From the NCBI RefSeq assembly GCF_037975245.1, contig NC_092579.1, positions 9,045,001 to 9,109,000 on the forward strand: a stretch of DNA of 64,000 nt, written 5' to 3'. Source of the stretch: Apostichopus japonicus (taxonomy: Eukaryota; Echinodermata; Holothuroidea; Aspidochirotida; Stichopodidae). Positions 38,385 through 52,204 of the stretch are shown here, piece after piece. Numbering within the stretch: the first letter of the stretch is position 1; every line of letters starts with the position of its first letter. The notes below the pieces were generated by a model, which was not told where the DNA came from, made no database searches, and worked only from the letters and a program-made list of their open reading frames with translations. The position numbers were made by a program, and so were the translations under genes.

Positions 38385-40630
38385 ATGGGCTTTCGATATA
38401 GATTGTGGGCAAAGGTTATCTTATTTATTGTGCTAACCTGCGATGCACAAATAGTCAATGAATGTAGCAAATTCGTAAGCGTTAAGGTATGGAAATACCG
38501 GCGACAGTTGTTAATTCATCATTCCAACCTCTGGCTTCGAGAGGTAGCTGCTTGGGAGGCTTCGCAACCTTACGCATTCGTGTTACGAGAAGCCACGGAC
38601 GGGGAAAGGTCATTCCAAGGTATATACGACGAAAACATGACGTTACGTAGTTGTCAAATAACCGACGAATACACGGAGGAAGGAAATACGAGGCTCATAT
38701 CTGACATGCGGCACGAATGCAGACAAAAAGCAATTAAGATTGGTAAAGAACCTTCCGACTTATTCGAGAAACTTTTAAATAGTAGTTCACATTCAGCGAG
38801 TACCTTCGACGATATTCATAAATTATTGAACGATGGTGACATTTCTTATGAACTCAAAGATCATGAAGATGGATCTCCCAACGATATGTACGACGATAAG
38901 GTACGGGTATCCGAACAACCGTCGGAAGCCGAAGACGGACCGAGTATCGAGGTTTATCGATATTTAACGAACGCCGTTCCATCCGGTCTAAGAAACCTTT
39001 TAGATTTCGAGGAGACTGTACAAATGTGCAATGCACTTAATATAGATATCATCAATAGAAACATGGAAGATGTTTCTTCGTTGACTTCGTGGCTTCCGAA
39101 GTCACTCCGGGAAATCCCGAGAACTGTCCGAAAACGGTTAGAAGCAATCGGCATCGTAGACGAAGAAGAAGAGGAAGAAGATATGAATGACATCGTTGAA
39201 GAAGATGATGACATGATTATCAGCGGAGAGGATGATGATCACCACGAGAGGCAGAAAAGGGGCTTGTTTATGTTCCCCGGTACCCTATGGTGCGGCACGG
39301 GTAACAGGGCTCCTACCTACGATGCCTTGGGCATGTACAATAAAACGGATGTGTGTTGTCGGGACCACGATCATAGCACGGAGGATATGTCTATTAGCAG
39401 CGGAGCGACGAAATATCACTTTACGAATTGGAATATTCTTCCTATCATGCATTGTTCTCAGGATAAAAGGTTGGTGATATTTGCGTGATTTGATGATAAA
39501 TAAAATGCTACATAAATTGGGCTGGGATTTTTTTCTCTAGGGGAATGTAACTTTTGGTAAACATGTGACTTCTCAGGATAAAAGGTTGGTGATATTTGCG
39601 TGATTTGATGATAAATAAAATGCTACATAAATTGGGCTGGGATTTTTTTCTCTAGGGGAATGTAACTTTTGGTAAACATGTGACTTTTTATCGATGTGGT
39701 TTTAGTTGTCAGTAGTACTACTATACTTGTTGCATTTGAAAAAAAAAGAATGAATAGGACTTGGAGGGAAGTATATTTTATTTGTAAGACGAAACTATTG
39801 ATTCTTTACACACTATCTGTAAGCATATAGACGATTCTGAGCAATCTTCATATGTCACATTAGTCACATTATGATTAAGATATTTTCACACAGTACTGAA
39901 GAAAATTTGGTTAAATTCCCAAGAATTATATTTGGCCTAAAAAAGGAATACAAATCTAGAGATCACTACCAAAGCTTGAAGCACATTTTTATTTTTGTGA
40001 ATCGACTCTGGATACATCAATGTTTCTAACAATGCAGTAATACCAAGGAACATTTTGGGTATTCGTCTCACAGCTGGCAACTGAGAAAATCTAATGTACC
40101 TGTAAAACCTTAGTCATATAACGAAATAAATAGCTTCGGTGATCCAGATAAGAAAAGAAAATGTCTATAGCGACGTAGTGTACCGAGTGTTGTATCAAAT
40201 ATCAATAGTCCATAAATATATAAGTATCTTAATAATCCATCTAAACAACTCCCCGCCGTCCGCCACCCGCCGCCGGTCGCCCGTAGCCCGCCGTCCACCG
40301 CCCGCAGCCTGCCACCCGTTTCCCGTCTTCCCTTTTTGGAATGGTTTAGAAGCATATATTCGCACTTATACCTCCTCATCTATCCCCTTTTTTCTCGTTT
40401 TCTGCAGATTCCACAAGTGTCTCCGGCAAGTGAAAAACGAATTTGCTTACGAAGTAGGGAGGGCATACTTCAACGTATTTGACGTTAAATGTTTCGTCAT
40501 TCGGAACAGAAAACAGTGTGTGGAGAGATTTTGGAACTTTTTAAAGTGTACAAAATATCGAAACCTCCCAACTGCATGTCTTCGGAATGCGCAAATATTC
40601 CCATCACAAAAATACGTTTGGCCTGTCTAG
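38385..40630 (+). CDS. Group III secreted phospholipase A2 precursor, two exons
   Basis: Exons 38385-39469 and 40408-40630 join in phase 2 to give 435 residues. The enzyme class hydrolyses the sn-2 ester of phospholipids, calcium-dependent, outside the cell. Seen: signal peptide (VILFIVLTC), a propeptide of about 270 residues with an acidic run (258-286), a furin-type site RQKR at 289-292, then the catalytic domain with the Ca loop FPGTLWCGTG (297-306), the active site CCRDHD (324-329; His328, Asp329), and the second Asp at 360 just before the splice. Exon 2 has KCLRQV and AYFNVFDVKCF, as expected for group III enzymes. Odd: the positions homologous to Cys37 and Cys63 of bee group III enzyme numbering are Ser331 and Gln359; in the bee enzyme these two form a disulfide. 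Start chosen at 38385 for the signal peptide. A 115-bp tandem duplication overlaps the donor. Confidence 0.88.
39456..39685. repeat. 115-bp tandem duplication copying the exon 1 splice donor
   Basis: TCTCAGGATAAAAGGTTGGT starts at 39456 and again at 39571, with the remainder near identical. The last 14 bases of exon 1 and its GT donor are present twice. Confidence 0.9.
40246..40322. repeat. GC-rich minisatellite in the phospholipase intron
   Basis: Degenerate CCGCC/CCCGCCGTCC units, starkly different from the AT-rich surroundings. It lies about 90 bp before the exon 2 acceptor. Confidence 0.7.
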
Positions 40631-42600
40631 CGTTCCATGAGAAACATACTTTTGGTTTTGTCGGCAATTCACTTTCAAAATTCAGCAAATTCTTGACTAT
40701 ACTGTCATTAGCTTTATTGTTAAGAAGATCAATTTTATGTGAAATCGTAGTCGCGTTCGCAAGGGATGGGGTGGGGCGCCTGTATCCCCCAGCTTCCCTC
40801 GTCAGTTGGGGGATAGTTCAGTTGGGGGGGGCGGTCCAGTCGGAGAAGAATTAGACCTCTTCTCGGGGTATAAACTCCCTTTTACAATATCATATGTGAA
40901 TTCATGAATATTTGTTAGGAAACGTTTAGACCTCATTTAACACCCCTATATAGTTAATATTCAACATAAACCTCCTCAGAGTGCACCATTTGAGGTCAAA
41001 TTTGTACTGAGAAGATTCCCCCGCACACCTACATAAGAGTCAGCTTCAACGACCCAAGGCGGGACCCCCCCCCCCTCTTCGACAGAATCCCTCATTTGCC
41101 TCTGGCCGGTTCACAAGGTTCATGTCCCAAACTTAATCACGCGGGAGGGGGAAGTGATTAAGTGTCCCGCTTACCTTTGCATTGCTGTGACGCCACTGTG
41201 ACGTCGGACTGGTTGTAACCGACTCTAAAGAATTACATAGTAACTTGTACGTTAAACGAATGAATACTCTATTTCATGTTGTTATTTTTCTGCAGTGTTC
41301 GTCCGCAGTGTGCAATTTACATCGTAAACATATGTGTGCTTTCATCAAGTAACATGCTTTGCAAAATGATGCCATCTCGCTGTGTGAATTATTTTAGAAA
41401 TTTTAAAATTTTATTTCGAACTTTTGATTGCTTTATCTGAAACTTTTTACGTTTATTATTTCATAACATTCCACAATGCTTGCGACATTACGGATGCTTA
41501 CGTCCGTCATTTATTATAACACAGAATTCTACATTTCCAAAATTAATATTTTTCTTGCAATTCGAAATTTTTAACGTTTATGATTGTCGAAAATGTCTAC
41601 GTTGTATCTCGATATTTAATGTTTTACCTCGATAAACGTGTTTTTTTTTTAGTAAAGAGGCATCAGGTTTAGTGATTTAGTGATTTTAAACATTTGTTGT
41701 GAGACAGATGGTCTAATCTCTTTAGACAGAGATATACTACAAGGAATATAATGTCACACAAAAATTTGAGTCAATATTTTCATGTCTTTTATTCCCCACA
41801 TCTATTTACATAGGCCTTTATGCATTGATTTCTGTATATATATATATATATATACTACTCTATGCCAATCAGTAACCAGAGCAGGTCCATAGTCACTGGG
41901 GCATTCCGGTTCTGCGAATGGACGCTCTTGAGCATGCGCAGTGTAACATCATTATGCATAAGCTTAATCGTGCACTATAGATGAAAATTCATATCCTTCC
42001 CTCGCTGTACTTACGAAAACAATCCGTTGATGCGGGTACGCTACTGTAAGCCGTTGTTTGACATTAAGTTTTGCAGCCACTACGATGATACGTTGTGTTA
42101 TATTTACTGCATAGCCGGTCTGTGTATTAATTTGGACTTATCGTACACCTAATTGCACATTCATACTTAAATTTTTAATTATTATATTTATATTCACCAA
42201 ATTGTTAAATATAGATACCCATCTCAAAAGAAGCCTAATAAGCTACAGTTCAAGCCACACAGTAAAAGCACTCATGCACGTTCACACGCCCTCGCAAACA
42301 AATTTAAGATGGCCAGAGGTTATATTATCTTAACTGTTATCAGCGATTCACTGTTTAAGCAACAGATAATAATTACCTTCTAAAGAACTGTCCGTGGGAA
42401 ATGACCTGAACAGTAAGAACGGTGTTCATAAAATTATATATATACCACTATAATATCGTGACTTGCATAACGTGGGCAATTTGTTACAGAGATATTGCTA
42501 TGTTTTTTGTGAATAATTAATTTAAATTAATGAAGACAAAAACCCTACCATCATTGGCCAATGTGATAAAGATAACTTTCTTGAACAACTTCTCTAGATA
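40631..42600. other. Intergenic, 3' of the phospholipase gene; no gene seen
   Basis: G/C-run repeat remnants near 40770-40850 and 41060-41160, and a short (TA)n at 41836-41855. No coding frame with a domain. Confidence 0.35.
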
Positions 42601-42815
42601 CAGCTAAGAAAAAACTTGTTCCATTTCAAGCAGATATTATAGATTTAATGATCCATCACACACAACTTTGAAATACTTACACTAGCTTGATATCTCCCAA
42701 AACCCTATTCCAGTTTAAGCAGATATTATAGATTTAATGATCCATCACACACAACACTGAAATACTTAAACAAGCAGTTCATATCTCCCAAAATGAACAA
42801 GATTTTTCTTAGCTG
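42601..42815. repeat. Small foldback with internal 89-bp direct repeat
   Basis: CAGCTAAGAAAAAACTTGTT at 42601 is inverted at 42795-42815 (one mismatch over 21). Between them AGCAGATATTATAGATTTAA occurs at 42629 and 42718. Looks like a compact non-autonomous foldback. Confidence 0.65.
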
Positions 42816-42936
42816 TTTTGGGGGAGTTCTTCATTGCAAGGACCTCTGTCATATAGGTAAAAGTCGATGGTTGGGTTTGTGTCCCTATATCAAGGGCAGA
42901 AACTTAAAGATCCTGCACTGAAAACTTAAATTGGTT

Positions 42937-43300
42937 CACCGACTAACAAAACGTTAGTCCATCTGGTGCCTCTCCCGACTAACATAGCCTTAGTCAGTTG
43001 CTATACCGACTAATTTATTCCTTAGTCAGTTGGATTTCTTAGTCGGTCAGCTTAGTCCGTCAGCTTAGTCGATCAACAATTTCTCAGTCGGTAAATGTAT
43101 ATTAGTCAGTTACATTAGTTGGTGACATTAGTCGGTCTTTACCGACTAATTTATATGAGCCACCGACTAGTTTATAGCAGGTTTTACATTAGTCAGGATG
43201 GTGCCTCTCCCGACTAACCTTTCTTAGTCGGTATCGACTGACTAGTTGCACTGACTAGATTCACTGAAAGAATTAAACCCGACTAGTTTCACTGACTAGT
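42937..43300. repeat. Left array of TTAGTCGGT / ACCGACTAA boxes
   Basis: More than fifteen irregularly spaced copies of (T)TAGTC(G/A)GT and its complement in both orientations, degenerating inward to GACTAGTTTCACT. Confidence 0.85.
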
Positions 43301-43529
43301 ATCACTGAAAGAAAAGAGAGCAGAAGAAACACAAATAATGTGTACGTTGGCAGTATTTATTTCTGATAAAACTTCTGATGTCTACAAAAGGCTGACTTTC
43401 GACAGATAGAGAAGAAATCACTGTAAATAAAATCTGAAAATCTGATTTTTTTTTCCAACAAAGTTAAGACAAGTTAATAGATCAAACATGAATCGCAAAA
43501 GTATAGCACTGCACAATAATGCAAAGTTG

Positions 43530-43679
43530 AATCTTGGGCAAGGGTTCCTCATGACTTTCGTATTAAAGTGGTACCCCAAATCGACACCAGTTAAGTCTTC
43601 ACGAACAAAGAGTGTTTCTCATAACTACAAATGGCCTCCCACTTGTCTTCAGGAAGCCAAAATCTGCACCATTATTGAC
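43530..43679 (-). pseudogene. Decayed BEN-like exon of element copy 1
   Basis: After a CAG acceptor the strand reads VNNGADF, then, after a 1-nt loss, LPEDKWEAICSYEKHSLFVK, then a TAA. It matches copy 2 (60726-60938), which has the base but carries a different stop. BEN domains bind DNA. Confidence 0.5.
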
Positions 43680-43933
43680 CTGTGAACAGAAAATATGATA
43701 TACGTGTAAGCACAGATACAGATATAGCACATGATAACTCACATTATCATAAACATACATTTACATTAAAATTTTATAACATATTGGGAGGTATACATTT
43801 AAATCTAGGTCCGTCAAATTATAAGCCAGGAATAGCAGCTTTTACCAAATTATTATTAGCTTTGCACAGCATAACACCAAGTTATTTCTCAAAGCTTAAT
43901 AATTATGTTAATCATGTTAATAATGATCCCAAT

Positions 43934-45474
43934 AGACCGGGATCCCAGAGGGTTTGGTTAGCTGGGAAGGTAACCAATTGCCTTGTACATCACAATGTTC
44001 ACAGTGCATTCCTGTATATGAAACCAGACGACTGGCAAACCGACTGTGGTGGGTGTGGCTGGGAGAGCAATTTTAAAGTCACCTGATAGCTAACCTAGAT
44101 CAGTTTTCATGGTAACACATCAAAGTAAGTACAATATGTCAGGTATGGCCCCAAGAGCAACAAATGGCCATTGCCAGTAATTATTGGTGGTGGGGTACCC
44201 CTGCCAGTGATCTATAATTGACCCCTCAAGGCTGACCTAGGTCAGCTCATGAGGTAACCACTTGAAACCTACTGGAAAATGTTGGTTAGGGCTTCAGATA
44301 CAACTGATGGGCATTGCCAGTAATTTTTATTGGTGGGGTACCCCTGCCAGTAGACCCCCAAAATGCCCATCCCCCATTGACCTAGATGAGCTCATGATGT
44401 AACCAGTTGAAAACTACTGGAAAATGGTATCACTTCATATGTAAGGGATGGAAATTTCCAGTATTTTATATTGGGGGGGGGGGTACCCCTGCCAGTAGAC
44501 CCCCAAAATGCCCATTCCCTCATTGACTTAGGTCAGCTCATGAGATAACCAGTTGAAAAATTACTGGAAAATGATAGGTATCACTTCATATGTAAGGGAT
44601 GGGCATTTCCAGTCATTTACATTGGTGGGGTAACCCTGTCAGTAGACCCCCAAAATGCCCATCCCCCATTGACCTAGATTAGCTCATGAGGTAACCAGTT
44701 GAAAACTACTGTAAAATGATTGGCAGGATTCTATATATATGTAAGGGATGGGCATTTCCAGTAATTTATATTAGTGGGGTACCCCTGCCAGTAGACCCCC
44801 AAAAAGCCCCCCCCCCCCTCATTGATCTAGGTCAGCTCATGATTTAACCAGTTGAAAACTACTGGAAAATTATTGACAGGATTCTATATGTAAGGGATGG
44901 GTGGACTCTGGCAGTGGTGGCCCACCAATATAAAATACTGGAAATGCCCATCCTTACATATGAAGTGATACCTATCATTTTCCTGTAGGTTTCAACTGGT
45001 CAAATCATGAGCTCACCTAGGTCAATGAGGGGATGGGCATATTGGGGGTCTACTAGCAGGGGTACCCCACCAATAAAAATTACTGGCAATGCCCATCCCT
45101 TGTATCTGAAGTCCTAACCAACATTTTCCAGTAGGTTTCAAGTGGTTACCTCATGAGCTGACCTAGGTCAGCCGTGAGGGGTCAATTATAGATCACTGGC
45201 AGGGGTACCCCACCACCAATAATTACTGGCAATGGCCATTTGTTGCTCTTGGGGCCATACCTGACACATTGTTCTTACTTTGATGTGGTTACCATGAAAG
45301 CTGCTCTAGGTTAGCTATTAGGTGACTTTAAAATTGCTCTCCCAGCCACATCCACCACAGTCGGTTTGCCAGTCATCAGGTTTCATATACAGGAATGCAT
45401 TGTGAACATTGTGATGTACCAGGCAATTGGTTACCTTCCCAGCTAACCAAACCCTCTGGACTCTCGCTCTACAG
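43934..45474. mobile_element. Foldback insertion within BEN-element copy 1
   Basis: CCAGAGGGTTTGGTTAGCTG near 43945 is inverted near 45455, and the arms match for at least 150 bp. Copy 2 of the host element runs through this point (near 61160) without it. Arms and centre hold a tandem array of about 146 bp. Confidence 0.75.
44160..45280. repeat. 146-150-bp tandem units, reversed in the right half
   Basis: CAGTAGACCCCCAAAA occurs at 44348, 44493, 44639 and 44789. Each unit also has GTAAGGGATGGGCATTTCC and GGTCAGCTCATGA. From about 44900 units are in the opposite orientation. Confidence 0.8.
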
Positions 45475-45699
45475 ATCAGTGAAAATTTGACCAAACTTAT
45501 GAAGCTTGCACATAAATGATATACTAGACTGGTTTTTTTTTTAAAACAGGTTATGAAAAGTATCTTAAATATCATTAAACAGTTGGGTACAATAGTTAAA
45601 CTCACTCTTCCATCTTTTTTCTCTATGGTACTTGTTCCTTTGCTTTTTGGACTCTTGGATAAACTCTTTTGTTCTGCGAAGGGTACCAATATATCATCT

Positions 45700-45830
45700 T
45701 AAAACATGTCTTTAAGCCATATAACACAGTTCTCCTCTTCTGTTGTTGCCTCCACACTGGTGTCGTACATCACAGGAAAGCTCACCCTTGACTTAGATAT
45801 TTGGCTTTTCAATTCCTGCTGGAAGAAAGA
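45700..45830 (-). pseudogene. Upstream coding relic of BEN-element copy 1
   Basis: On - the frame reads SKSRVSFPVMYDTSVEA and TTEEENCVIWLKDMF then a stop; the same peptide, with substitutions, is at 61385-61507. Conservation of the frame between copies suggests a former exon of the element's protein. Confidence 0.4.
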
Positions 45831-47449
45831 AACAGCAAAGTATTCATCATTTGAAAAAAAAAATAAATAAAGTTGTCACCACAAAGTTATGTGAGATTTG
45901 CTTCCACTATAGTCTCAAAAAACAATCCCAAAGTTTGAAGCAGACTGTATAAAGCTGAAAATTTGAACGAGAGTGTCATCACCATTGCAACCAGAATCAA
46001 ATGCCCAGAATACAGAGATAATAAAACATGGGCTAAATCTTTGTTTGTTTTTATGATCTTTAAAAATATAAAATTTTAGAAACAGAAATGCACTGAGCCA
46101 ACTTATTTATAGGCCTAATCGTTTTTAGTTGTTATTTTGCTTGCTCACATAACAAGCCTGTTTAGACCTAGGCTAGAGGAGAATCAGTACTTTGTTACAC
46201 TAAGTTTGTCTTCGGTCGTTTTGATATAGTCTTACTAGTAGTACTAAAGTATATAATGGACCGGCGAAGACTAGAGAATACCCAGAGTTTTAGCAACTGC
46301 GTTAAACTGTATCATCTGATCTATTATTTACGCCAATGAGTTTCATTCAATCTAGGATCAAAAAGAGAAAAGTAATTAATCTTAACCTACTTTGCTACTA
46401 AACAGATATGCTTGAATTACAAATAAATGTCAAAAAAACATCATAATCTAAGAATCGATGCATATACATATACATAAACAGAATAATTTGAATTCGCGCA
46501 AGTGAACCCTGCACTACATTGGACAGAAAAAAAACGTGCAATTAGACCAAACTAAACATACTAAATTTTCCGTTACTTCTACATAAAATATCAATACAAA
46601 TACAACAACTTACTCTTTTGGCAGTATACTAAAAGCACATGTTATAATAACTTCAGACTATCAAGCTTTCCTGAGAAAAAACGGTTAATACTTCTTACAG
46701 TAAGCAAGTCGACCGTGAAGGAATGTCGCAATTGTTTCCTGGGCGTGACCGGAAATTAAATACTAAAAAATGATAAATGAAAAGGTTAAATAGAACTGAA
46801 GCGTGCATCCTGACTGCTCGCAACATTATAATACCGTTGACTAGCCAACATAATTTGTTCAGCCTACTGTGACTGTACGTTTGAAGGTCTAGCCTTGCTT
46901 ATTCAATATCACAAAGCCTACCCATTTAGATTCACATGGGAAATTACAGGAAATCTTTACCAAATGAGTGTAGACTTCAAATAAACTATTGAGCCTTATA
47001 GTTCCAGCATTTGTTTGGGAATAAATAAGAAGATTATGTGCCACTGTTCAATCTAGCCCAATACACACATAACACATTGTTAATTGGTGTTTAGGATGCA
47101 CACTTTAGTGTTGAGAATGCACTGCAGTACCCAGTAGAAGCATATAGGCTACTCACTGTCATTGCACTTGTGTATTGCGAAACGCCAACGTGACAACGGT
47201 AGCGTTACACTAACCATAATACAGTACTAGTGCCAGTGGCCTAACAATTAACTTTAATTTTACCTTCAAGTTAAAGGAATAACAGGTAGGCCGATGATGC
47301 AGTTAATACCTCCATTCTTCTAAAGACCTTCTTGGGTGATTTACGGTTGAAAGTTGCTTAGAGTGATCGTATGAAACTATGCCAAGCCCAGCAAGCTGCC
47401 GTTGCCTCTCGGTTTCCAAATTGAAGTGAATCGAATTGGGTTAAAATAC

Positions 47450-47692
47450 ATTAGTCCGTCGACACCGACTAAGCTACGATTATGGCGTAAATCGGGTGTC
47501 CGTATCGTTCTTAGTCCATGGGTTAAAATACCTTAGTCCGTCGCCACCGACTAAGCTGCGATTATATTTTCCTTAGTCAGTGTAAACTAACTAAGAAGCA
47601 GCGATGAAACCAAGATTTTTGCTAGTCCGTGTGCATTGACTAACGTTACAGACTAATTTAACGTTAGTCCGTGGCAATATTGACTAGTTTAT
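47450..47692. repeat. Right array of TTAGTCCGT / ACCGACTAAG boxes
   Basis: Copies of TTAGTCCGT.G.CACCGACTAAG in palindromic pairs, fewer and longer-spaced than in the left array. Confidence 0.8.
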
Positions 47693-47744
47693 TTTTTCAG
47701 TGTGTGTGGTTCTCATATCCTTAAAAAGAAAAGCTACCGCTTCG

Positions 47745-47960
47745 TAGGCGCGTAGCCAAGCATATTTTTTTTGTATTTTTTAATGATACCGCTAGTAATT
47801 TCAGTATAGAAAAAAAATGCTTAGATGCAACTTACAAGGCCTGGTAAGTGCCATTTCCAGCGATCTGGGAGGCATTTTCGGCCAAACCTTTCTTGTACGC
47901 TTAGATAGTTGGCCTACAAACTTCGCCCCTCCCTTGGCAAATTCCTCGCTACGCCCCATG
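47745..47960. mobile_element. hAT-type MITE, about 216 bp, family core present
   Basis: Starts TAGGCGCGTAGCCAAG and ends CTCGCTACGCCCCATG. Flanks CCGCTTCG (47737-47744) and CCGCTCCG (47961-47968) match at 7 of 8. The core lacks the GCGCCAACC segment (small internal deletion near 47900). Confidence 0.75.
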
Positions 47961-48783
47961 CCGCTCCGCAATATCAATCTCATATATTGTACCTATTGTG
48001 CTGGGATTCGTATTAGAAATGCATAGTCTTTGACCATATTGGTGCGGTCAGTTGATAATTAGCTTGATCTTGTTTTACAATAACTCTCATGTGAAATTTC
48101 GCAACCAGTGTTCAAGTTCATTGCTTAGTGTATATTAACTTATTAATATGGTCTCCGTCGTCATAACATTGCCATTGTTGGAAGGCGTACGTCAAAGCCT
48201 ATGAAATAACTTCACAAAGGGACGTAAATTCACGTAAATATTTAAAGGGGTGTAAAGAAGTGATCTGGGGTCGACAAAAGCAGCATCTTGTTTTATAATG
48301 ATACAACTACACACTTTTATTGACTACATGGAAGTACATGGATGAGGCAAAGTGCCAATACGTTAAAAGAAAATTAAAGAATTAAAGAAATGTAAGAATC
48401 ACAACTACAGTATGAAATGTTGGAAATAAGGGCGATATTGACAAAGATAGCATGCATAGACTCCGGATGTATATATGACGTGATTAATTCGCAGATAACA
48501 TTGCAAGGCTCCTACCTGTACCGCGCGTAAGATATGCCACAGGGTGTTCTAAGCCCTCTTTTCAATAGATATAGTTATAAAATTAGTAATTATCCTTTCG
48601 CCTCAAACTCTTTTCTCAGTTTGGGAAAAAGAAAAGAAATTTTGTGCATAACAACAAGGTCGACCAGTGGTGAATGAAAGTTGGTTATGAAAACCTAGTG
48701 TGATCTTTTTAGATGTTCAACTCTCTTTGTGTTGAAGGCTTTACAAGTATTGGTCTTTTTATTTCGTCGAATTTATCCGTTAG
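47961..48783. other. Intergenic; no gene seen
   Basis: AT-rich with no domain-bearing frame or internal repeats recognised. Confidence 0.35.
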
Positions 48784-49216
48784 CAGGGGGTAGGAAGCTT
48801 GCAAAAAGTTGGGGGGGGGCGCAACATCAGAGGGGCACTTTCTCATTCCACAACCACCACTCGTTATGCTATAAACCGATACACACCGGCCGTATCACTT
48901 AAATATATATGATGTGTTAGTATGCTATCAATACTATTATGGTGCGCTGCAACATTGATTTTTTATTTATATAGATTTTTATTGTTAACCGTGCTACAAA
49001 AAGATATGAGATGCCATTTTAAAATTAGCTTGTACAGAGGCTAAAAAAAAATAATTAAAATAAAATATTAAAATTAACAAAAGCTTAAGATATCCAAAAG
49101 ACAGTTCTTCATCAAAGGGGCACATTTTATTTGCCACTAAGGCACAATCGCTATTTTGGAAAAAAAAAAGTGTGTGTGTGGGGGGGGGGGCACGTGCCCC
49201 CGGGCTCCTACCCCTG
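48784..49216. mobile_element. hAT-type MITE, 433 bp, different family
   Basis: Starts CAGGGGGTAGGAAGC and ends GGGCTCCTACCCCTG. Flanks TCCGTTAG (48776-48783) and CCCGTTAG (49217-49224) match at 7 of 8. A GGGGCACGTGCCCC palindrome is near the right end. Confidence 0.8.
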
Positions 49217-49264
49217 CCCGTTAGTGTGTATATAGACGTGGTGTTGTTCGCTAGTTTAGGTAGT

Positions 49265-51685
<2,421 letters not shown>

Positions 51686-52204
51686 CTGCCAGGAAAAAAT
51701 AAAATATTCGAAATTTCACACTACGCTATATTCGTTCCATAATCATTTTTCGACAAAAATGAGTATATAGTTTATCATGTGAGGAATCTTCAATCACATG
51801 TTTCATACTTTGTGTAGAAGACTTTACATCCCAAGAAGCTGCCCAATGACGAGATAACGTGAATCAAAGGCAATACTGTATTCTGTACTATTGTGATCAC
51901 GAAATTATAAGTAGTTTTGTGTGCTTACCATAGATCTCAATACGGAGTACAAATTCTTATTTATGAGGGTTAAGTCGTTTGTGAACAACAAGTGTTGACT
52001 ACAATGCTTACCCTTTGCTGTTTCACTTTATCACTGGTTGATTTAACTCTACTTCTGATTTGCACTTGCAACAACCATATAGCAACTATTCTAATATATT
52101 CTACAACTCTCTTTTGTGGAACACTCATGCATGGTTTCTTTGTAAACAAAGGCATGCTTCTTATACCGTTCAATACAAAAATTATACAGCGCGATAGAAC
52201 ATAT
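51686..52204. other. Upstream of the dehydrogenase exon; no gene seen
   Basis: No SDR N-terminal motif on either strand. The frame at 51992-52312 runs into the MITE cluster and has no domain. Confidence 0.35.

Larger units (their letters stand above)
42916..47702. mobile_element. BEN-element copy 1, with TTAGTCGGT terminal arrays
   Basis: Starts CACTGAAAA and ends TTTTCAGTG; just inside both ends lie arrays of TTAGTCGGT-type units. The interior (about 43420-47430) is homologous to the interior of 58651-63700, including a decayed BEN-like exon. Compared with copy 2 it has lost about 1.4 kb at the GCAAAGTTGA junction near 43525 and gained a foldback insertion at 43934-45474. The flanks suggest at most a 2-bp duplication (TG). 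Confidence 0.7.

Noticed and set aside
42937-43300. CRISPR-like array of short repeats
   Set aside because: Units are in both orientations with irregular 5-30 bp spacing, and this is eukaryotic DNA; it is a transposon terminal array.
43682-44086. A 134-codon + frame and a similar 123-codon - frame at 45318-45689
   Set aside because: Their common C-terminal peptide comes from the inverted arms of the foldback insertion; the rest has no counterpart.
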